Under the pieces are notes generated by a model. It searched no databases and was not told the origin of the DNA. It saw nothing but the letters and a program-made list of their open reading frames with translations. Both the position numbers and the translations under genes were made by a program. From Solirubrobacterales bacterium (GTDB lineage Bacteria; Actinomycetota; Thermoleophilia; Solirubrobacterales; Solirubrobacteraceae), in NCBI GenBank assembly GCA_027451345.1, contig DAIDJO010000014.1:1-58358 (forward strand): 58,358 nt of DNA, in the 5' to 3' direction. Shown in pieces: positions 43,695-52,893 of this stretch. Within the stretch, counting starts at the first letter, position 1. Each line of letters begins with the position of its first letter.

Positions 43695-45478
43695 AGCACT
43701 GGGTCGAAGAAGGCGGCGTCAGGCACCGCGAGCGTTGGAACGACAAGTGCACGGTCGAGCAGGTCGTTGCGCATCTCACACGTGGTCTCTGCGATCAGTG
43801 CGCAGCCGTGGCAGGCTGCGCCATGCAGCCAGCGTCCTTCCATCCCTTCGCCCGGTGAGTGCTGGGCGCACACCGGGTCGTTCGAGCACAAACCACCAGC
43901 CGCGAATGCCAGCTCCAGATGGCTCGCCAGATGTCGCGCCTGGCTGACCAAGCCACCGAGTGTGCCTTCCGCGTCAGTAGAGGCGGTGTAGATCAACACG
44001 GCATATTGGCGAGTCTCAGGATCGACATAGATGCGCTCACGCAGCGAGCTTGCCGGGTATCCGCATCGCATCGCGAGCTGTGTGAGCAGGAGGTGGGAGA
44101 GCGTGTGGACGAGCACGTAAGGGCCGCCCGGGAACGGACGCTGGATACCGCGCCGCGCAGCCCACTCGCGCCAACCGGCGGCGAGCTGATCGATCCGGCG
44201 CGCGACCCCGGGGCGCTGCAACCATGCCTGGACCTCTTCACTGTTGAGCGCCACGAGAAGGCCCTCACCACGATTCTCCACAGCCGGGAACCATTGGGGC
44301 TCGAGCGCAAGCGGGGCCAGCTCCGGGCCGTCCGGATCGTACTCACCGTTGACATCGGGGACGATCGCTTCCAACCGCGTGAACCCGATCTGAACGATGA
44401 CCTCGCGCAGTCGGTGAAGTTGAACCACGGCAGCAATGCGGTCGGTGATGGGCGGCCGGCGCCACGCTTCGGGCGGGAGCCGGCGAGCGTGAAAGTCGGG
44501 GTCGACCGGAACGTCCTCGCCGTAGCCCTCGGGTGCGGCCAGCAACGCGTCAAGCTCGGCAAGCTTCACCGGCCGCTCGTCAGCACCGCCGCGCAAGCGC
44601 TTGATCGCGTCAAGAGCCTCCTCGTCTGAGTGCCCGGCGAGTGCAGCGGCTACCGCAGGAAGACGGCGGAGCACCTGAAGGGAGGCAACGTCGTTGACGA
44701 CCTGCAATAGCGCCCACTGCGACTGCACTGCCTCGTCAAGCTCCGTCCCGCGTTCAGGCAACGAGAGAGCGGTCATTCCGTGGGCGAAGTATGCGTTTGA
44801 TGCCGTTCGGATCAGCAGTCGGCTCGGCAGGCCGCAGGTCTCCTCTGTGTGTGGGCCGAGCCATGGTCGCGCTCCCCAGCAGGGCCCGAGCGCTCCGACC
44901 TCGGCGGCCTCCTGCATTCCGCGGGGCCGCACTCCGCAGTCGCAGCGGACGACGAGATCAGCAAGGTCACCACTCGTACCGCGCTCCTCCAGCCACATCT
45001 GCCGAGTGCACTGGGCACCCGAGCCGTGCAGGAACGAGCGCCAGTTGACGTCCTGAACATGGCCACGCTGGCAGGTGCGCACAAACCGCGTTGCGACGAC
45101 GTCACGGCCGTCGAAGCGCCCGCGCTCGTCGAGTGCCTTGCGGTGCACCAGTCTCCGGCCTTGGCGAGTCCCGCCACCTCCCAGCTCCTGGACAACCATC
45201 CATTCCGGGAAGCGCCATACCCCGATTCCCGTGTGCTGCTCCCACGGGGCGGCCGCGTCTGCAGGCGGAGCGTAGAGACGGGGGTTCGGGATCCGTGTCA
45301 TCAGCGTCAGCCGGCGGGTGAGCCGCGGCTCGACGATCTCCTGAAGCTGGTCGATGCGACCCCACGTATCAAGGCCCCCGATGATCCCCGAATAACGCGG
45401 CAGGTCGATCAACGCTCCTGGGCCCCACGTGGTGATCGCCTGGCTACGACGGATCTGCCCGGTTGGTTGCGGGCTCAC
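43691..45478 (-). CDS. drmB: DISARM subunit DrmB (DUF1998)
   Basis: 595 residues; GTG 45478 overlaps the drmA stop by 4 bp. DrmB carries a C-terminal DUF1998 domain and forms the core DrmAB complex with the DrmA helicase. Seen: the N-terminal RRSQAITTWGPGALIDLPRY (typical DrmB start), a cysteine-containing stretch FVRTCQRGHVQDVN near 130 and the DUF1998 region YVLVHTLSHLLLTQLAMRCG near 445, IYVDPETRQYAVLIYTAS near 475, GLCSNDPVCAQHSPGE near 520 and HGAACHGCALIAETTCEM near 545; the paired cysteines suggest a zinc site. Confidence 0.92.
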   Translation of the reverse strand: MSPQPTGQIRRSQAITTWGPGALIDLPRYSGIIGGLDTWGRIDQLQEIVEPRLTRRLTLMTRIPNPRLYAPPADAAAPWEQHTGIGVWRFPEWMVVQELGGGGTRQGRRLVHRKALDERGRFDGRDVVATRFVRTCQRGHVQDVNWRSFLHGSGAQCTRQMWLEERGTSGDLADLVVRCDCGVRPRGMQEAAEVGALGPCWGARPWLGPHTEETCGLPSRLLIRTASNAYFAHGMTALSLPERGTELDEAVQSQWALLQVVNDVASLQVLRRLPAVAAALAGHSDEEALDAIKRLRGGADERPVKLAELDALLAAPEGYGEDVPVDPDFHARRLPPEAWRRPPITDRIAAVVQLHRLREVIVQIGFTRLEAIVPDVNGEYDPDGPELAPLALEPQWFPAVENRGEGLLVALNSEEVQAWLQRPGVARRIDQLAAGWREWAARRGIQRPFPGGPYVLVHTLSHLLLTQLAMRCGYPASSLRERIYVDPETRQYAVLIYTASTDAEGTLGGLVSQARHLASHLELAFAAGGLCSNDPVCAQHSPGEGMEGRWLHGAACHGCALIAETTCEMRNDLLDRALVVPTLAVPDAAFFDPVL

Positions 45479-48400
45479 AGCTCAGTGTCCTTGATCCAGT
45501 TACCACCGAGGTCGCGCATGAATAGGCCGACGCTCGGCTCGACGTCGCGCAACGAGCGGTTCACGCGGAACTTGCGGTGGTGCTCTGACTCGAAGTCGGT
45601 GTCAAGCATCTCGCGTAGGAGTGGCCTTGCTTGTGGGTTGCCCTCCCAGCGTTGGTAGCGCAGGTCAACACCAGCGGACTGGTAGTCGCGCTCGACGCGG
45701 ATCCACGAGTCCAACAGGTCTGCGATCCGACTCCGTACCGCGGCGAGCCGCTCGTCACGTTCGCGCTCGTCGTCGAACGGCTGTGCGCGCAGGCGCCGTT
45801 CGAAGATTGCGACCAGCTCACGCTCGAGCGCTGGCCGCACCGCGTTGATCTCACCAGCACCGAGCGCGGGTTCGAGCGAAGCGCGCATGTGGCGAGCGGC
45901 GGCGACCAAGGTGCCCGCAAAGCCACGATCGATGGCCCGGGCGGCAAACGGAGTGACGCTGGCGACCTCAATCGAGCGGTAGAAGGTCTCGTGAAAGTGG
46001 CGGAAGCGCTCAAGGTGAGAGCGGTCCCGCGGTTTGTGGAAGTTCAGCAGCGTGACGACAAGACCGGGAGCCCAATCTGCGCGACCGACGCGGCTCGTGG
46101 CCTGGATGTATTCCGACGTCGTCTTCGGTTGGCCCAGGACGCCCATCAGCCCCAGACGAGGAATGTCGAGACCGACCGAGATCATGTTCGTGGCGATCGC
46201 GCAATCCACGCGGTCGGGCCGGTCGAACGTGCTTCCAAGCCGCCGGCGTGCTTCAGCGACACGCTTGGTCGATTCGCGCGAGGTCAGCTCGACGACGTCG
46301 GAGAACGTCGTACGGTCCTGGAAGAGCGCGTCGGTCTCCCCTAGCCGGCGACGGGCGCCGTAGGCGCGGAGCGTCGAACGGACCTCCTCCTCGAGGATCC
46401 GACGGGCGCCGCCGAGTTCCCGCAGGCTGTTGAAGTAGCCGACGATCGTCATGTAAGGGTCAGCAGGGTTGTCCGGGACGGTGTGGCCGCCAAGGTCGCG
46501 GTAGCAGCGCTCGGCTGCTGCCATCAGCGCAAGCCACACACGCCGCATCGCAACTTTCGGGTTCCGTCCCTGCGCCGCCACGCCGACGTACAGACGGGCT
46601 GGTGCGGTATCCGTTGTGACGGTGCGCGCAAAGAAGGAATCGCGCCGATCCGGCCCAGGGGGTGGGAAGACTTGAGTCACCGACCGCGCGAACAGCGCCT
46701 GGATCTGGTCCTGAGCCCGACGAACCGTGGCGGTGGATGCGACGATCTTCGGACCCGGCGGCAAACTCACAGCGGCATCGTTCCCTGCGGCGCCGGCGTG
46801 TACACAGAGCGCGTCGATCGCCGTTTCGTACAGTCCCGCCATCGTTCCGAGTGGTCCGGAGATGAGATGCAGCTCGTCCTGGATCACCAGGTCGGGCGGC
46901 GGCAGCGGTGCGCTCAATGGGCGGCCTCTTCGCGGCTCTGCGGCACCGTAGAAGCCGGTCGCGTCGGCTCGGTCGGCGCCGCCCAGAAGTACACCCGACT
47001 CGCCGATCCAGGGGAGCGCCGCGAACTTGTCCACTGTGGCAATCAGGAACGCGGGTAGCCGCCGGTACAGCGGCTCGTCGACGGCGACGATCGGCAGCGA
47101 CCGCTCGCCGTTGAACTCGCAGTCGAAGTTCGAACAGACGATCCGCAGATCGCGCGGCTGGTCACTATCGGGCAGCAGAGTGAACGAGTCCGGCTCGAAG
47201 CGGGTGCCACACCACGGGCACTCCTCAAGTGGAATCGGCGAAGGCTTTGAGCGCGGGTTCGACTTGAACTGGCTAACCATCGAGCGGGCCGTATCTGAGC
47301 GGCCATCCCCTTTCCTCCCCATGCGGATCGGCGTCGCCGCCTTGCCGACCCACAGCCCAATCTCAAACGGCCAGTCGCCATAGCGGTCGGTGTCGGCTTC
47401 GCGTTCCAGCTCGAGCGCACAGACGAGGCCAGCCGCGCGGCTCAACTGGTCGAGCGTCAGGAGCCGCAGCGTGTAGCGCATGATCACACTGACCCCGGCC
47501 GCGCCGAGCCCGCGGTCCTCAGGGTGACGAAGACGGCGGAGGACCAGTGCGAACGCACTCAGGCCGAGATACGCCTCGGTCTTTCCACCACCGGTGGGGA
47601 AATACAGAAGATCGACGATCTGACGCTGTGGGTCGTCCGGGTCGGCGACGCCGGGCAGATTCAACAGGAGGAAGGCGAGCTGGAACGGCCGCCACTCCGG
47701 CTCTGCGATCTCGAGACGACGGATCAGCGCGCTTGCGACCGCGCGGTTGGCGAGCCGAAAGGCGTCGAGCGCGTCCGGGTCTGCGGCCAGGCAGTCGATC
47801 CCGCGCTCGATCCGGGCGGCTGCGACGCCCGCGAGGTGGAGCAGTTGATCGGCGGTCTCCCGACGACGTGCCGGGAGACCGGTGACCGCAGACTGCTGAT
47901 GCTCAATCCAGGACCGGTACTCCAGGACAAGGGGAGCGAGTGCCGCCCGAACAGCATCACCATCGCCGAGAGACGCGAGCGCGCTCATCCGCAGCTCGGT
48001 GCCCGCCGCCGCACCGGCAACCGTCTTCTCAACCTGGGCGGTCGGGATCCAGCGCGTGCGGAGCGTGCGGCATTCTCCGTCAGGATCAAAGGTCCAGTCA
48101 GCAGCAACGCCGTGCCCTGTTGCGTATTCGCCGCACCCTGCGTACTGGAGATCGGCCACGCGGTCGTCCCAATCTCGCGAGCGGCTTCCCTGTAAATCGG
48201 GTCGTGGAATAACTGGTGCTGGGCTGAGGACCTCGAGCTGCGCCTGGAAGGCGAAGGCGGTGTCGGCTCGATCAAGGTCAGAAGGTCTGTTGTTGACGAG
48301 AAACAGCGATATCGGGCGGCTGCCTTCGGGAAGTTCACCGTCGAAGCGAGCTAGGTCGAGCGAGCGCACCAGAACGTGCAGCTCGAGGCCTCCCGAATCC

Positions 48401-48972
48401 GGAACAGACAGGACCCGAAGCTGACCGATGTCACCGGTCTCTAGCGGCACGTCGAGCGCGGACTCGCGGGGAATCCGCCGCCACGCCGGCGGCCTGCGTC
48501 CGGTCTCCTCACCATCGCCGTCCGACGGTTCCGTATCAGGTGGCCCATCGTCGTGCTCGGAGGGTTCTTCCCCGGAGCGAGTCGCGCCGGGCTCGTAGGT
48601 GTAGTCGGCCCAGCGCACGGTGACCGCCAGCGCGTGCGTGTCGGCACTGATCAGCGCCGAGAGGCCGATCGAGGATGGGAAGAAGCCCGGCTTTGCCGGC
48701 GCGCTGTCTTCGGTCGGCTCCTCACCTTCAGCCTCTGGTGTCTCATCAAGCCGGTCGTCCGAATCAGCGTCGGCGGTCTGGTTGACCGGCGCATCCCGCG
48801 GGATTAGGAAGCCGGTCAGATACCAGTTACTCGGGCGCACCCACCCTGGCAGCAGCTCCTCCTCCAGCCGGTGCCCAGACCACGGCCCGACAAGGTCGAG
48901 CTCCAGTGCCTCCACCAGACGGCTCCGCACCGCCTGCGCCCCGTCTGTGCGTGTACCAGCCTCGGTCGCCAT
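45475..48972 (-). CDS. drmA: DISARM helicase DrmA
   Basis: 1165 residues; ATG 48972 directly abuts the drmMI stop. SF2-type helicase that, with DrmB, loads on unmodified DNA with 5' overhangs in characterised DISARM. Seen: Walker A LLYFPTGGGKTEAYLGLSAF near residue 465, a Cys4 zinc-ribbon-like stretch (CPWCG near 580 and CSNFDC near 610), the DELH box LVIQDELHLISGPLG near 690, SSTRE-like STATVRRAQDQIQALF near 740 and helicase motifs V-VI ATNMISVGLDIPRLGLMGVL, then TSEYIQATSRVGR, near 935. The N-terminal ~440 residues hold the DrmA-specific region, including an acidic low-complexity patch near 140-165. Confidence 0.93.
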   Translation of the reverse strand: MATEAGTRTDGAQAVRSRLVEALELDLVGPWSGHRLEEELLPGWVRPSNWYLTGFLIPRDAPVNQTADADSDDRLDETPEAEGEEPTEDSAPAKPGFFPSSIGLSALISADTHALAVTVRWADYTYEPGATRSGEEPSEHDDGPPDTEPSDGDGEETGRRPPAWRRIPRESALDVPLETGDIGQLRVLSVPDSGGLELHVLVRSLDLARFDGELPEGSRPISLFLVNNRPSDLDRADTAFAFQAQLEVLSPAPVIPRPDLQGSRSRDWDDRVADLQYAGCGEYATGHGVAADWTFDPDGECRTLRTRWIPTAQVEKTVAGAAAGTELRMSALASLGDGDAVRAALAPLVLEYRSWIEHQQSAVTGLPARRRETADQLLHLAGVAAARIERGIDCLAADPDALDAFRLANRAVASALIRRLEIAEPEWRPFQLAFLLLNLPGVADPDDPQRQIVDLLYFPTGGGKTEAYLGLSAFALVLRRLRHPEDRGLGAAGVSVIMRYTLRLLTLDQLSRAAGLVCALELEREADTDRYGDWPFEIGLWVGKAATPIRMGRKGDGRSDTARSMVSQFKSNPRSKPSPIPLEECPWCGTRFEPDSFTLLPDSDQPRDLRIVCSNFDCEFNGERSLPIVAVDEPLYRRLPAFLIATVDKFAALPWIGESGVLLGGADRADATGFYGAAEPRRGRPLSAPLPPPDLVIQDELHLISGPLGTMAGLYETAIDALCVHAGAAGNDAAVSLPPGPKIVASTATVRRAQDQIQALFARSVTQVFPPPGPDRRDSFFARTVTTDTAPARLYVGVAAQGRNPKVAMRRVWLALMAAAERCYRDLGGHTVPDNPADPYMTIVGYFNSLRELGGARRILEEEVRSTLRAYGARRRLGETDALFQDRTTFSDVVELTSRESTKRVAEARRRLGSTFDRPDRVDCAIATNMISVGLDIPRLGLMGVLGQPKTTSEYIQATSRVGRADWAPGLVVTLLNFHKPRDRSHLERFRHFHETFYRSIEVASVTPFAARAIDRGFAGTLVAAARHMRASLEPALGAGEINAVRPALERELVAIFERRLRAQPFDDERERDERLAAVRSRIADLLDSWIRVERDYQSAGVDLRYQRWEGNPQARPLLREMLDTDFESEHHRKFRVNRSLRDVEPSVGLFMRDLGGNWIKDTEL

Positions 48973-51900
48973 TTAGAAGAGCGTCCCCTCAGGCGGCGCC
49001 ATCGCCGCTGCGACGCGGCGCCGGCCCGTGGCACCGGCCGCCGGCCCGGCCCGCTCCTCTTCAGCCGCCCGCTCACCGTTCAGCTGGATCAATCTCGCGA
49101 GCACCTCATCCCGGACTTCATCCGGCCAGCGGTAGCGGTAGGGCTTCTTCCTGTTGCCCCACTCCTCCTCGTCGCTCTCGTAGTCCAGGAGGAACTCGTT
49201 GTCAGTCGGGATGTCATCCCAGCCGTAGGCGTGCAGCACGGCGCGGTCCATAGCCTCATGTAACTCGCGCAGCCGGACGATCCCGGGGTCTGACTCATAC
49301 GGGTCGTGCAAGCGGTTGTAGGTCTTGGTCAGACCTTCGTTGTTGGTAACCATGCGGTCGGAGCGGTAATCGTGGTAAGCCCGGCCGGTCACCTCGAGCT
49401 CAGAATCAGCGGCCCAGCCCGCCAGGAACGGAAACGTCTCAAAGCAGGTCGTCGGCGTGTAGGCCAAATCGTCCTTCAAGCTCGACATAAAGAACCGGAC
49501 CCATATCTCGTGTACCGATGACTGGAGGGTCGCGAAGGCGGCAAACGATGAGAAGGGGAATACGGTCAGGTTGCTCGAATACACGATCCCCACCGGCAAG
49601 AATGCCAGCGCGTATCTGGTCATGGCCTGAGACCCCGTCACAAGGACGCGGTCGAGATCAGCGATCGCCGCATACAACTGTTTCGCCGGTGATCCAAACT
49701 GCCACCATCGGGCCGCGCGCTGCTTGTCGATAGCGCTCACCGTCTTCGCGATGCGCGTTGGCTTGACCCGTTTCTCGACGATCGCCAGCAGTTCTGGCCA
49801 CCTCAGCCGGCAATCATCCTCGACTCGTTCGCCGAAGTTGATCACATACCGATGAGGCGAATGAGTCGGGCTATCTGCAACCTCGGAGTAGCCGATGTAA
49901 GGGAAGACGATCTCGGCATTGACCGGATTCTCTTCGAGCAGCCGGCGCATGTCAGCAAGCGAGTTAGCGACGCCCTTTGTATCGGTGTCGTCGAAGGTGA
50001 ACCCCATGCCGAGCACGATCGAGCCCTGGAAGCTCTGGCCAGCGTTGGCGGCAAGTCGCGCGGGTGACTGGTCGCTGCCGCCGTGGAACAGATAGGAGCT
50101 GATCCGCTCCACCGGTCGACTATCGAGTAGGGGAGTGGCGACAGTCTTGCCGTTGGCCACGTGCACCACGCTCACCACAACCGCGGCGCCACCGCTCGGC
50201 CACTTGACGCGTTTGCGGGCGGCGTAGATCGTGCCTCCGTGTGTGCAGATCCAGCCAAGACCGCTCTCTCGGGTGTCCCCCTGTCCGATGGTGTTGGTTG
50301 CGATCAGACCAAATGTGCCTTGCTCGCGGAGCATGTCGAAGGCACGGCGGAAGAAATGGGCGACGAGATCGGCGTTTCCGTGCGTATCGGTGTGAGCCTG
50401 CTTGAGCCAATCCGAGTAGTGGGCCGGATTGGCTGATGCCAACGTGTTCTTACCGGCAAACGGCGGATTCCCGACGATCGCATCGAATCCGGGGTTCCGC
50501 CGGTCGAACACCTCCGGGAACTCCACCGGCCAGTGGAACGGCGCAAGCGGCGGGTGCGCGTCACGTCGCTCGTCGATCCGCCACCGCTCCTGATCAGCCT
50601 GGCCGTTGGTGACCGACAGCGCGACGAGGTTCCGAAGTTCCTCGCGCTGCTTGGGCTTCTCAGCCGAGAAGAAGCACGCGACGGCCAGGTCACCGATCAA
50701 GGTCACCTGGCCGAGTTCCGCGCGAGCTTCGTCCCACATATCGCGGAGCGTCCAATCTGGTGTCGCGTCAGTCGCCTCACGGATTTGCCCCCGGAGGTCC
50801 GCGACACGATCGAGGTGGCGCTGTACAACCACGCCCTCCAGGCCCGGCTGCCCGGGCTTCCAGTGCATCGCGGCGATCTGGTGTCGTTCGAGGCCGACGA
50901 GCGAGTCGCCATGGCGGAGGGCGTGATCTAGGAAGGTCAGCGGGTGCTCGCGGGCGAGGGTGGCGAGCCAGAGCGACATCTTGGCCAGGTCGACTGCCAT
51001 CGGATTCCGGTCGACGCCGTACAGGCACCGCTGGACGACCAGGCGCATCGCGTAAATGAGCTCGTCCTCGTCCGCCGGGATCTCCGGGCGCTCGCCGGCG
51101 GCGTCCCATGCATCGAGCAGGGCTCGGGCCAGCTGCCGGCAGGCCTCCACCAGGAACGCTCCGGACCCCATCGCCGGGTCACACACCTTCAGCTCGAGAA
51201 TTTCGTCAGGCGTGCTGGCTCTGGCGAGCAGTGGCACGAGCGTCGTCTCGACGATCGGTTGCGTCAGCGAGCGTGGCGTGTAGTGCGACCCGGACTTGCG
51301 GCGCTCCTCACCCGGCTGAAGCAATAGCGCGCCGGCCGGCGCGAGCTCTGGTGTCGCTGCGGTGTCGGTAACGGGCGCCAAAGCGGCCTGAAGCCCCTCC
51401 AGCGAGGTGGCCTGCCTGACGGCCTCTGCGGTGCGCCCGGTCAACTTGCGTCCGGCATGGCTGTCGATCCATTTGACGCGTTCGCCTGCTGCGACGGTCA
51501 GGAGCTCCGTGAGGTCGATCGCAGTCGGGGCGCCGGCGCGCTGGCTGGCGCGGATCGCGATCGAGGGGCCGCTCGCGCGATGCAGCTCGAAGCCCATCAT
51601 CGTCTCGTAGACCGAGCCGATCTGCTCGACGTCGAGGGCGCGATAGGAGAGGCGCTCGCCATCGAGCACCAGCAGCTGCTCGAGCACCGCCTGGACGGTC
51701 GAATCGGGCACCAGCGGCGGCTCGATCCGCTCCCCGACCTGACGGCGACCGACGGGTCGCCCCTCCAGGAAGCTGAAGCGATCGGGATCGAACAGCTCGC
51801 CGTGTCGGGCGGGCAGGCCGAGCGCGGCGGCGCCATCGTGGACGATGCGGAACAGGGCGAGGAGCTGTGCCCAGGCGCCGTAGCGCTGGGAGATCGTGTC

Positions 51901-52893
51901 CGGGTGAAGGGCGGCATCCTCGCGTAGCCGCTCGTGTAGCGCCCCCAATGAGTAGAAGCGGCTGAACACAGGGTGGGCGGGCAGCAGTCCGCGTTCCTCG
52001 GCATACAGGAGAAAGACCAGGCGCATCACCACGGTGAGCAACGCGCGGTAGATGTCTTCGGGGGAGTCGGCGAGGGTCGGGCCCAGCAGCTCGCCGCCGG
52101 TTGCGCCGTCGGCGGCCTGGAAGCCACGCAACAGCTCATACAGAGCATGAAGCACCTGCCCGGACAGACGCTCAGAAACCTCGTTCTGGAACTTCCGGCT
52201 ATCGCTCAGCAGCGCGGCGAGTCGTTGGCCGGGCGGGAGGGTCAGCAGGCGAGACTGCCTGAGCAGCAGCCGCATCGCCTGTGCGATCGGGCGCCCGGCA
52301 GGCTGGAGCATGTCCGCAACGGCGAAGTCGAGCCAGCCTGAGCTCTCGCCACGGGGGGCTGAGAGCAGCCGCAGCGTGCGCCCATTTGTGAGCAGTCCCG
52401 CGGCGACGCTCGTGGTGCGCAGCAGGCGCTCAAGCTGCTGGTGTGGTGTCAGGCGCGCGTCCGCATGCCGGGGCTCCTCGTCGAGTCCTTGGTCCGGCGG
52501 CACGAACGTGACGAGCAGCTGCCAGGGAGGCGAGCCGGCGGCCGGAGACAGCTCGCGCACGGCGACGTCAGGGGTGAGCAGGGTGACGTCCTCGTCGGGG
52601 AGGGTGAGCGTCAACTCCTCGGGGATGGCTACGCCGGCCAGCGGGCCGGCGTAGCCCTTTGGCGAGAACGACCAGCCGAGGACCTCCCGTGCGAACCGCT
52701 CAAAGTCCCGGATGAGCGGCCCGTCTTCGGTTTCCTCGGCAACCTCGCTCAGACGTTCCTGAGTGAGACGGTCGCTGCGGTCGAGGACGGCGCCGTCGCG
52801 CACGAGCGCGGTCGGTGAGACAACGAGGCCGGTCGGCTGGACGAATCCGAGCCATTCGAGGTGGGCGGCGATCTGCGGATCCTGAGCGGTCAT
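48973..52893 (-). CDS. drmMI: DISARM class 1 adenine-N6 DNA methyltransferase DrmMI
   Basis: 1306 residues from ATG 52893, which shares a base with the drmD stop (TGATG); a GTG at 52911 would add six residues. Eco57I/PglX-like gamma-class adenine methyltransferase marking host DNA as self. Seen: the SAM-binding motif I VCDPAMGSGAFLVEACRQLA near residue 575, the catalytic motif IV IVGNPPFAGKNTLA near 810, ATNTIGQGDTRESG near 865 and the TTCFETFPFL target-recognition-type motif near 1145. The N-terminal ~450 residues (restriction-enzyme-like VAIPEELTLTLPDEDVTLLT near 90) have no intact PD-(D/E)XK motif that I can see. Class 1 DISARM is defined by this gene plus drmD. Confidence 0.92.
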   Translation of the reverse strand: MTAQDPQIAAHLEWLGFVQPTGLVVSPTALVRDGAVLDRSDRLTQERLSEVAEETEDGPLIRDFERFAREVLGWSFSPKGYAGPLAGVAIPEELTLTLPDEDVTLLTPDVAVRELSPAAGSPPWQLLVTFVPPDQGLDEEPRHADARLTPHQQLERLLRTTSVAAGLLTNGRTLRLLSAPRGESSGWLDFAVADMLQPAGRPIAQAMRLLLRQSRLLTLPPGQRLAALLSDSRKFQNEVSERLSGQVLHALYELLRGFQAADGATGGELLGPTLADSPEDIYRALLTVVMRLVFLLYAEERGLLPAHPVFSRFYSLGALHERLREDAALHPDTISQRYGAWAQLLALFRIVHDGAAALGLPARHGELFDPDRFSFLEGRPVGRRQVGERIEPPLVPDSTVQAVLEQLLVLDGERLSYRALDVEQIGSVYETMMGFELHRASGPSIAIRASQRAGAPTAIDLTELLTVAAGERVKWIDSHAGRKLTGRTAEAVRQATSLEGLQAALAPVTDTAATPELAPAGALLLQPGEERRKSGSHYTPRSLTQPIVETTLVPLLARASTPDEILELKVCDPAMGSGAFLVEACRQLARALLDAWDAAGERPEIPADEDELIYAMRLVVQRCLYGVDRNPMAVDLAKMSLWLATLAREHPLTFLDHALRHGDSLVGLERHQIAAMHWKPGQPGLEGVVVQRHLDRVADLRGQIREATDATPDWTLRDMWDEARAELGQVTLIGDLAVACFFSAEKPKQREELRNLVALSVTNGQADQERWRIDERRDAHPPLAPFHWPVEFPEVFDRRNPGFDAIVGNPPFAGKNTLASANPAHYSDWLKQAHTDTHGNADLVAHFFRRAFDMLREQGTFGLIATNTIGQGDTRESGLGWICTHGGTIYAARKRVKWPSGGAAVVVSVVHVANGKTVATPLLDSRPVERISSYLFHGGSDQSPARLAANAGQSFQGSIVLGMGFTFDDTDTKGVANSLADMRRLLEENPVNAEIVFPYIGYSEVADSPTHSPHRYVINFGERVEDDCRLRWPELLAIVEKRVKPTRIAKTVSAIDKQRAARWWQFGSPAKQLYAAIADLDRVLVTGSQAMTRYALAFLPVGIVYSSNLTVFPFSSFAAFATLQSSVHEIWVRFFMSSLKDDLAYTPTTCFETFPFLAGWAADSELEVTGRAYHDYRSDRMVTNNEGLTKTYNRLHDPYESDPGIVRLRELHEAMDRAVLHAYGWDDIPTDNEFLLDYESDEEEWGNRKKPYRYRWPDEVRDEVLARLIQLNGERAAEEERAGPAAGATGRRRVAAAMAPPEGTLF